A stretch of DNA of 6,565 nucleotides from DASQGA01 sp035535315 (lineage in GTDB: Bacteria; Actinomycetota; Thermoleophilia; Gaiellales; Gaiellaceae), in contig DATLQD010000076.1 of assembly GCA_035535315.1 (NCBI GenBank), forward strand, positions 1 to 6,565, read 5' to 3'. Of the stretch, positions 1 to 5,240 are shown piece by piece. The notes under the pieces are model-generated. The model worked only from the letters and a program-made list of their open reading frames with translations, was not told the DNA's origin and did not search any database. Position 1 is the first letter of the stretch. Each line of letters starts with the position of its first letter. Position numbers and translations under genes: made by a program.

Positions 1-72
1 CGGGACGACACGCGAGCCGTCCAGGCTCAATGAGCTAATCCCGAGCCCGACCCCCTTCGGAACACCGGCGTG
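1..72 (-). other. Short region downstream of folD, no gene called
   Basis: This is the stretch after the folD stop codon, running to the left window edge. On the minus strand an SD-like AAGGGGG lies about 13 nt after the stop. The frame in phase with folD then stays open to the edge, while the other two minus frames hit stops. No ATG or GTG start in the open frame is present; the only candidate is a TTG about 20 nt after the SD-like run. It could be the first codons of a further operon gene, but I cannot identify one. An 11-bp palindrome, GCTCAATGAGC (25-35), is present but has no T-run, so I do not call a terminator. Confidence 0.3.
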
Positions 73-1008
73 CTAGAGCTGGGCCCGGTAGCGCGCTGCC
101 TCGACCGTGTTCTTCAGGAGCCATACGTCCGTGATCGGCCCTACGCCCCCCGGAACGGGCGAGATCGCCTCGGCCTTCGCTGCGACGCTCCCGAAGTCGA
201 GGTCGCCGACGAGCCGGGTCTTGCCCGTCTCGTCGTCCTTCAGCGGGTTGATGCCGACGTCGATCGCGATCACGCCCTCCTTGACCATTTCCCCGTCAAC
301 GAGCCCGGGGACGCCTGCCGCCACGATGATGATGTCGGCCGCGAGCGTGTGTTCAGCCAGGCGTCCTGCCGCGGACGTGTGGTGGTGGCACGAGATCACG
401 GTAGCGCCGCGGGCGAGGCCGAGCCAGAGGGCGGGCTTCCCAACGTTGTTGGAGCGGCCGACGAGCACCAGGTCGAGGCCGTTGTAGAACGTCCCGGGAT
501 CTCGGCCCGATTCCGTGACGTAGCGATCGAGCATGTAGAAGACAGAGGCGGGAGTCGATGGCGTAAAGCGTGGCTCGCCGAGCGCGAGCAGGCCGGCGTT
601 CACCGGGTGAACGGCCTCTACGTCCTTCAGGGGATCGAGCATCTGGTAGAGCTGAGCCTCGGAGACCTGTGGCGGGAGCGGCCGCAGGATCAGGATCCCC
701 GAGACGCGGGGATCGGCATTCAGCTTGCCGACGACTGCGAGCGCCTCCGCCTGCTCGACGTCGAGCCCGAGGGGCTCCGACGTGTAGTGGCAGCCGAGCT
801 CCTCGGCCAGTCGGCGGACGCGCCGCTCGTAGGCCGCGGCCGCGTAATCGTCACCAACGAGGACGGTGGCGAGACCGGGCCGGATGCCAAGGGAGGTGAG
901 GGACCGAAACTCCTGCTCCACGTCCTCGCGAAGCTCCGCGGCGAACGCCTCGCCGTCGATGACGTGGGCACGAACCGTGCTCTCCGAGCTCACGGCGAAA
1001 CCGTACAC
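73..1008 (-). CDS. folD: FolD-family methylene-THF dehydrogenase with substituted cyclohydrolase residues
   Basis: FolD-family cytosolic enzyme. The standard enzyme oxidises 5,10-methylene-THF to methenyl-THF with NAD(P)+ and then hydrolyses it to 10-formyl-THF. Family marks are IDG at residues 17-19, PGLATVLVGDD at 44-54, PLP at 110-112, TPSTP at 149-153, the nucleotide-binding GRSNNVGKP at 184-192, DVGIN at 250-254 and PVPGGVGP at 284-291. It aligns without gaps to E. coli FolD through the active site: Tyr50 is kept (Tyr60), but Lys54 is Val64, Gln98 is Leu108 and Asp121 is Glu131. In known bifunctional enzymes these residues, the Lys above all, serve the cyclohydrolase step, so I infer a mainly or only dehydrogenase enzyme relying on FchA next door. 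Where many FolDs have a Ser- or Arg-containing loop after the second strand, this one reads CHHHT (207-211), so cofactor preference is uncertain. At 311 aa it is slightly longer than usual. The GTG start at 1008 lies 29 nt after fchA, but neither it nor a GTG at 993 has a clear SD. Stop TAG. Confidence 0.93.
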   Translation of the reverse strand: MYGFAVSSESTVRAHVIDGEAFAAELREDVEQEFRSLTSLGIRPGLATVLVGDDYAAAAYERRVRRLAEELGCHYTSEPLGLDVEQAEALAVVGKLNADPRVSGILILRPLPPQVSEAQLYQMLDPLKDVEAVHPVNAGLLALGEPRFTPSTPASVFYMLDRYVTESGRDPGTFYNGLDLVLVGRSNNVGKPALWLGLARGATVISCHHHTSAAGRLAEHTLAADIIIVAAGVPGLVDGEMVKEGVIAIDVGINPLKDDETGKTRLVGDLDFGSVAAKAEAISPVPGGVGPITDVWLLKNTVEAARYRAQL

Positions 1009-1037
1009 CGCTTCGCAATCGTTGCCCGGTGAAGCGC

Positions 1038-1604
1038 TTAGGTGGTGGCGGCCAGCGCCTCCTCGGCTGCACCGGAGGCGTTCACGGCGTGGCGGCGAGC
1101 CTGGATGACGCGCCCGTCGTCCTCGCGCCCGAGGTTCGCGGCCACGAGGTTCGCCGTGGCCCTGGCCACCGCCTCTGCAAAGAGCGCAGCCGAGACGGCA
1201 TCGTCCTTCAGATTCGGATTGCCGTTCTCCGCCAGGGCCGCGGCCAGATCGGCGACCTTGGCAGCCGCCGCTGCGATCTCGAGCGGGACCGCGGCCGCCC
1301 GGCCGGTGGCCGCGGCGATGGCCTCGTCGCGCTCCTGCTCGTCTTTGGGGAGCCGGATTGCGGCGAGATACTCCGCAAACGCGTCCGCGTCCGCCTGAGC
1401 GAGCTGCGCCACCTGTTCGCGAATTGCGTCAGCTTCCGTGGCGACCGATTTCCAGCCGTCCCAATGCTTGCGGGAGAAACGGGCACCCATGCCTACGAGG
1501 CCTGCCGCCATGGCCGTGACGACGGCGGCCACAGCGCCGCCGCCGGGCGCAGGCTCTTCTGCCGCGATCTGGTCCAGGAACGCCGAGACAGACTGATCGA
1601 GCAC
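1038..1604 (-). CDS. fchA: Methenyl-THF cyclohydrolase, FTCD-C/FchA family
   Basis: A small, Ala-rich, mostly helical protein of 188 aa belonging to the cyclodeaminase/cyclohydrolase family (C-terminal domain of formiminotransferase-cyclodeaminase). Family marks are PAPGGGAVAA at residues 18-27, LPKD at 85-88, VPLEIA at 106-111 and GNPNLKDDA at 128-136. The family includes stand-alone methenyl-THF cyclohydrolases (FchA) and formimino-THF cyclodeaminases. Because fhs and folD flank it and no histidine-degradation gene is visible, cyclohydrolase is the better reading: methenyl-THF + H2O to 10-formyl-THF. I place the start at a GTG that shares one base with the fhs stop (TAGTG). This gives the usual family N-terminus (LDQSVSAFLDQIAA) and implies translational coupling; no strong SD precedes it. 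The frame stays open for 32 codons further upstream inside fhs, but that Arg-rich extension is not family-like. Stop TAA, 29 nt before folD. Confidence 0.88.
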   Translation of the reverse strand: MLDQSVSAFLDQIAAEEPAPGGGAVAAVVTAMAAGLVGMGARFSRKHWDGWKSVATEADAIREQVAQLAQADADAFAEYLAAIRLPKDEQERDEAIAAATGRAAAVPLEIAAAAAKVADLAAALAENGNPNLKDDAVSAALFAEAVARATANLVAANLGREDDGRVIQARRHAVNASGAAEEALAATT

Positions 1605-3271
1605 TAGAAGAGTCCGACCGTGCGACCGTTCTCGTCGATGTCGACGTTGAACGCGGCCGGAGTCTTGCCGAGCCCGGGCATCGTCTGCATATCCCCGCAA
1701 AGCGGCACGAGCCAGCCCGCGCCCGTGTAGGCCCGGATGTCGCGGACCGGTACCGTGAAGCCGGTGGGCGCGCCGAGGAGCGTCGGGTCGTGGGACAGCG
1801 ACAGGTGTGTCTTCGCCATGCAGACGGGCAGGTTGTCGAACCCTTGCTCGGTGAACGCCTTGATCTTTTCCTGCGCGGCCGGCAGGAAGGCGGCGCCGTC
1901 TGCGCCGTAGACGCGCTTGCAGATCGCCTCGATCTTCTGGTCGATCGGAGCCTCGAGCGGGTAGATGAAATCGAACTTCGCCGGCGACTCGGACGCGTCG
2001 ACGACGGCCTCGGCCAGCGCTGCCGCCCCCTCGCCGCCCCGCTCGAACGCCTCGTTCAGCTCGGCCGCGTGGGCGCCGTAATCGAGCGCCAGCTTCCGGA
2101 GCGTTTCGACCTCCTCGTCGGAGTCGCCCGGGAAGCGGTTGACGGCGACGACAGCGTTCAGGCCGAACTCCTTGACGATGCCGAGGTGGCGCTGCAAGTT
2201 CGCGGCACCCTTCTCCAGCACGTCCAAACCGCCGTCGATGTCGCCGCCGTGGTGCTTGAGCGCGCGCACCGTCGCGACGAGCACGACCGCGCTGGGCGAA
2301 AGGCCGCCGATCCGGCAGACGATGTCCAGGAACTTCTCCATGCCCATGTCGGAGCCGAATCCGCTCTCGGTGACGACGAAGTCGCCGAGCTTCAGCCCGA
2401 CCAGATCCGCAACGAGCGAGCTGTTCCCGTGCGCGATGTTGGCAAAAGGCCCGCAGTGGATGAACGCGGGCTGATGCTCGAGCGTCTGGACGAGGTTCGG
2501 CTTGAGCGCGTCTTTCAGGAGGACCGTCATCGCGCCCGCGGCCCTGATCTGCTCGGCGGTCACGGGCTCGCCGTCCCAGGTGTAGGCGACGGTGATTGCC
2601 CCGAGGCGCCGGCGGAGGTCGTGGAGATCGCGCGCGACGGCGACGATCGCCATCACCTCGGAGGCCGCCGTGATGTCGAAGCCGGTCTCCCGCACGTAGC
2701 CGTTCGTCCGGCCGCCGAGCCCGACCACGATCTGGCGGAGCGCGCGGTCGTTGATGTCGACGCAGCGCCTCCAGCTCACGGTCAGCGGATCGATCCCCGC
2801 TTCGTTTCCGTGCAGGAGATGAGCCTCGAGCATGGCCGCGAGCAGGTTGTTGGCAGCGGAGATCGCATGGAGGTCGCCGGTGAAGTGGAGGTTCAGGTCC
2901 TCCATCGGGACCACCTGTGCGTAGCCGCCGCCCGCGGCTCCGCCCTTGATCCCGAAGACGGGCCCCACAGACGCCTCGCGCAGGCAGAGCACGGGGTCCT
3001 TGCCGATGTTGCCTAAGCCCTGGGTCAGTGAGACGGAGGTCGTCGTCTTGCCCTCGCCTGCCTTGGTGGGGGTGATCGCGGTTACGCAGACGAGCTTGGC
3101 GTCGGCCTTTTCCTGCAGACGCTCGACGACCGAAAGGTCGACCTTCGCCTTGTACTTCCCGTAGAGATCGAATTCGTCGTCGTTCAGGCCGGCCCGGTCG
3201 GCGATCTCGCTAATCGGGAGAAGCTCCGCCTCCTGCGCTATCTCCAGGCTCGACGGCATCTGCGTCGCCAT
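1604..3271 (-). CDS. fhs: Formate-tetrahydrofolate ligase
   Basis: Fhs (10-formyl-THF synthetase) interconverts formate + ATP + THF and 10-formyl-THF + ADP + Pi in the cytosol. The 555 aa length is typical of the bacterial monofunctional enzyme. Visible signatures are the P-loop TPTKAGEGKTT at residues 67-77, the family block REASVGPVFGIKGGAAGGGY within 98-117, FTGD at 130-133, HCGPFANIAHGNSS at 272-285, TESGFGSDMGMEKF at 301-314 and VATVRALKHHGG at 332-343. The C-terminus has the usual GDMQTMPGLGKTPAA block (526-540). No interruption or missing motif is seen. The ATG start has a good SD (AAGGAGA, 5 nt spacer), and the stop overlaps the fchA start by one base. It is first in the fhs-fchA-folD group, after a 176-nt spacer from soxB, so it may have its own promoter. 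In a sarcosine-degrading setting it probably runs toward formate and ATP, but the opposite direction for C1 supply is equally possible from sequence. Confidence 0.98.
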   Translation of the reverse strand: MATQMPSSLEIAQEAELLPISEIADRAGLNDDEFDLYGKYKAKVDLSVVERLQEKADAKLVCVTAITPTKAGEGKTTTSVSLTQGLGNIGKDPVLCLREASVGPVFGIKGGAAGGGYAQVVPMEDLNLHFTGDLHAISAANNLLAAMLEAHLLHGNEAGIDPLTVSWRRCVDINDRALRQIVVGLGGRTNGYVRETGFDITAASEVMAIVAVARDLHDLRRRLGAITVAYTWDGEPVTAEQIRAAGAMTVLLKDALKPNLVQTLEHQPAFIHCGPFANIAHGNSSLVADLVGLKLGDFVVTESGFGSDMGMEKFLDIVCRIGGLSPSAVVLVATVRALKHHGGDIDGGLDVLEKGAANLQRHLGIVKEFGLNAVVAVNRFPGDSDEEVETLRKLALDYGAHAAELNEAFERGGEGAAALAEAVVDASESPAKFDFIYPLEAPIDQKIEAICKRVYGADGAAFLPAAQEKIKAFTEQGFDNLPVCMAKTHLSLSHDPTLLGAPTGFTVPVRDIRAYTGAGWLVPLCGDMQTMPGLGKTPAAFNVDIDENGRTVGLF

Positions 3272-3276
3272 GCTCG

Positions 3277-3283
3277 TCTCCTT
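3277..3283 (-). promoter_or_regulatory. Ribosome binding site of fhs
   Basis: The minus strand reads AAGGAGA, then 5 nt, then the fhs ATG. This is the strongest SD in the window and fixes the fhs start. It fits a gene that begins independently after a spacer, whereas fchA and soxB begin on GTGs overlapping the preceding stop codon. Confidence 0.85.
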
Positions 3284-3357
3284 CAGATGGTTGGTCGGTA
3301 ATTGGCGTGCCCGCGGGGACGGGTCAGACCAAGCCAGGGTGTGCCATCGCCCGCCCG

Positions 3358-3380
3358 CAAGGCTAGTAGCCTTGACAAGG
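3358..3380. repeat. Inverted-repeat cluster in the soxB-fhs spacer
   Basis: A perfect 17-bp palindrome, CAAGGCTAGTAGCCTTG (3358-3374, arms of 8 bp around one base), overlaps a second perfect palindrome, CCTTGACAAGG (3370-3380, arms of 5 bp). The middle CCTTG is therefore shared, and there are three half-sites: CAAGG, CCTTG, CAAGG. The cluster sits in the only sizeable non-coding gap, about 90 nt upstream of the fhs ATG. It could be a protein-binding operator for the C1 genes, or form a short RNA hairpin (7-bp stem, 3-nt loop). No T-run follows on either strand, so a rho-independent terminator is unlikely. I could not define convincing -35/-10 boxes around it. Confidence 0.5.
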
Positions 3381-3447
3381 GGGAGGGTGCGGCCTGGCGC
3401 CGCGTCTGGGCCGCGATCCGAGGGTGCGGTAATTGTCGATCAGCCAT

Positions 3448-4662
3448 CTAGTGAGACACGGCTGCGGCCGCCAGCTCGGAGACCATGGTGTCAGTGTAGA
3501 AGCGCTCGACCGCGAACGGTTGGATCAGCTCCGGCGGCTTCCCGGTCGCGACGAGCTCCGCCATCGTCACGCCCACGATCGGCGCCGCCTTGAAGCCGTA
3601 GGTGCCCCAGCCCGTGGAGATGTGGAAGTTGTCGACCTCGGTCTTCCCGAGGATGGGGCTGTAGTCCGGGGAGAGATCGCAGAGGCCCGTCCACGCGCGC
3701 AGGATCTTGGTTCGCTCGAGCTGCGGGAAGAGCTCGAGCACATGGCGCGCCGAGTACTCGAGGAAGCTGAAGGTTCCCACGCCCTTGTACGTCGAGTAGG
3801 GCTCGATCTCGGCGCCGATCAGGAACTCGCCGCGGTCTGTCTGCGACACGTAGACGTGCATTTGCGACGAGACGATGACCACGTCGAGGAACGGCTTCAC
3901 GGGCTCGGTCACGAAGGCCTGCAGGATATGGGTGGTGATTGGGAGCGGCACGTCGGCCATGTCGGCGATCAGCGTCGACCAGCCCGCCGCCGCCGAGACG
4001 ACTTGGTCGCAGGAGACGAAGCCGCGATTCGTGTCGACGCCGATGGCGCGCCCGTTTCGCATCTCGATGTCCGTCACTTCGGTGTACGGGTGAATCTCGA
4101 CGCCGTGGCGGTCCGCTCCCCTCGCGTAGCCCCAGACGACCGCGTCGTGTCGGATGATTCCGCCCGGCGGATGGTAGAGAGCCGCGACGACCGGCCAGGT
4201 GGGCCGGTCGGACAGATCCATCTCGGGGCAGAGCTTCGCGATCTCGTCCGGGTAGACGACCTGGCTGTCGATGTCGAGGAGCTGGTTCACCTCGGCCCGC
4301 TCGGTAGCCGTGATGATCCCGCGGTCCGAGTGGGCCAGAGTCAGGTGCCCCTGCTGGGAGAAGAGCATGTTGAAGTCGAGCTCGGCCGAGAGGCCCTCGT
4401 AGAGCTTGACGCTCTGCTCGTAGAACCGGGCTCCCTCGGGGGTTCTGTAGTTGCACCGGATGATCGTCGTGTTCCGCCCCGCGGCCCCGGAGCCGATGTA
4501 GCTCTTCTCGAGCACGGCGACGTTTTTCACTCCGTGCTCCTTGGCGAGGTAGTACGCGGTCGCGAGCCCGTGGGATCCGCCGCCCACGATGACGACGTCG
4601 TAGTGGCGCTTGAGCTCGCCTCGCCGGCGCCACATGCGCTTTTCGAAGAAGATGTCCTTCAC
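3448..4662 (-). CDS. soxB: Sarcosine oxidase beta subunit (FAD/FMN amine oxidase)
   Basis: Catalytic flavoprotein subunit of heterotetrameric sarcosine oxidase, which oxidatively demethylates sarcosine to glycine in the cytosol and passes electrons to O2 through FMN. From the chosen GTG it is 404 aa, the normal SoxB length. It shows DVVIVGGGSHGLATAYYLA at residues 22-40 (FAD dinucleotide fold), RNTTIIRCNY at 63-72, GGIIRHDAVVWGYARGA at 167-183 with His172 where the family attaches FMN covalently, GWGTYGFKAAP at 351-361 with Lys358 at the active-site lysine position, and the family-type C-terminus AAAVSH. The start is a GTG overlapping the soxG stop (GTGA), with TGGAGG 12 nt upstream. The frame is open 17 codons further to an ATG at 4713, but that Arg-rich stretch lies inside soxG. 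Related enzymes for N-methylglutamate or other N-methyl amino acids share this fold, so the exact substrate is inferred. Its position after soxG, not before soxD, is unusual. Confidence 0.93.
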   Translation of the reverse strand: MKDIFFEKRMWRRRGELKRHYDVVIVGGGSHGLATAYYLAKEHGVKNVAVLEKSYIGSGAAGRNTTIIRCNYRTPEGARFYEQSVKLYEGLSAELDFNMLFSQQGHLTLAHSDRGIITATERAEVNQLLDIDSQVVYPDEIAKLCPEMDLSDRPTWPVVAALYHPPGGIIRHDAVVWGYARGADRHGVEIHPYTEVTDIEMRNGRAIGVDTNRGFVSCDQVVSAAAGWSTLIADMADVPLPITTHILQAFVTEPVKPFLDVVIVSSQMHVYVSQTDRGEFLIGAEIEPYSTYKGVGTFSFLEYSARHVLELFPQLERTKILRAWTGLCDLSPDYSPILGKTEVDNFHISTGWGTYGFKAAPIVGVTMAELVATGKPPELIQPFAVERFYTDTMVSELAAAAVSH

Positions 4663-5240
4663 GCGCTCGGCCCGCCTCCAAGCGGGTCGGCGGCGTCGAC
4701 GACCACTTCCCACACGTGGTGGCCGTACTCCTGCGGAATCACGATCAGATAGCGCTCGTCGCCTGGCTTCGCAATCAGGGCGCGGACGTGTGCGAGCGCT
4801 CCGACCACGGGCAGGTCGTCAAGATCGAGCTCGGTCAGCCGGCGCATGACCGTGCTCGCCCCAGGCCCGTCGACCTCGATCGCGCCCCAGGCGGCGCTCG
4901 TATCTAGGAAGCCCTCCCGGGCCCCGCCGGCGCCGCTTCGATAGCTGGCGACGAGCGTCTGGCCCTTGCCGGTCGGCGGGACAACGCCGTGCTCTCCGTC
5001 CCCGAACTCGATGTCGAGCGAGCCGTCTCCCTCCTCGACCCGGTAGGAGGCGGTCACGTCCCGAATCGAGATCCGGTGTCGATCCTGGCCGGGCACCTGC
5101 GTTGCGACCAGCCAGCCGTCGCGCTCTTCGAACACTGCGCCGGCCTCGGTCAGGCGCCTGTGCATGGGCGACTTCAGCACCGGTTGAAACGGGCCCGAGT
5201 GCTCGGCCTTGTCAATCGAGATGAAGTCGAGGGTGCTCAT
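4659..5240 (-). CDS. soxG: Sarcosine oxidase gamma subunit, GcvT-like
   Basis: A 193-aa protein that fits the small gamma subunit of heterotetrameric sarcosine oxidase, a structural subunit related to the N-terminal part of the GcvT/YgfZ fold. The second half carries the recognisable GcvT-like part: FLDTSAAWGAIEVDGPGAS at residues 111-129, then RRLTELDLDDLP (133-144) and ERYLIVIPQEYGHHVWEVV (162-180). The N-terminus has the SPM segment (24-26) typical of these subunits near the start. No catalytic residues or signal peptide are seen, as expected. The ATG overlaps the soxA stop (ATGA), and the stop overlaps the soxB GTG (GTGA), so the three products are probably made in step. A G-rich SD-like run (GAGGGGGAG) lies 11 nt before the ATG. 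SoxG sequences diverge widely; the assignment rests on the fold pattern plus position directly after soxA. Confidence 0.8.
   Translation of the reverse strand: MSTLDFISIDKAEHSGPFQPVLKSPMHRRLTEAGAVFEERDGWLVATQVPGQDRHRISIRDVTASYRVEEGDGSLDIEFGDGEHGVVPPTGKGQTLVASYRSGAGGAREGFLDTSAAWGAIEVDGPGASTVMRRLTELDLDDLPVVGALAHVRALIAKPGDERYLIVIPQEYGHHVWEVVVDAADPLGGGPSA

Noticed and set aside
70..1032. 320-codon plus-strand open frame opposite folD
   Set aside because: No family motif is seen, and the opposite strand encodes a clear FolD.
1605..1700. Upstream extension of fchA into fhs
   Set aside because: The added residues are Arg-rich and read out of frame from the conserved fhs C-terminus; the family N-terminus begins at the overlapping GTG.
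1790..3016. 408-codon open frame on the plus strand opposite fhs
   Set aside because: It is antisense to an intact, highly conserved fhs, and its translation is Arg/Asp/Val-rich with no recognisable motif: a high-GC shadow frame.
3358..3374. Intrinsic terminator after soxB
   Set aside because: The hairpin has a short stem, and no T-run follows on either strand.
3272..3447. THF riboswitch or defined promoter upstream of fhs
   Set aside because: I could not match a folate riboswitch core, and TTGACA-like boxes (3372-3377 plus; TTGTCA minus) lack a properly spaced -10.
4663..4713. Upstream ATG extension of soxB
   Set aside because: It would add an Arg-rich N-terminus inside soxG. The GTG overlapping the soxG stop gives the normal SoxB length and puts His172 and Lys358 at family positions.
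3433..4752. 439-codon open frame on the plus strand opposite soxB
   Set aside because: It is antisense to soxB, which carries all family motifs. The composition is low-diversity Arg/Asp/Val, as in other shadow frames.
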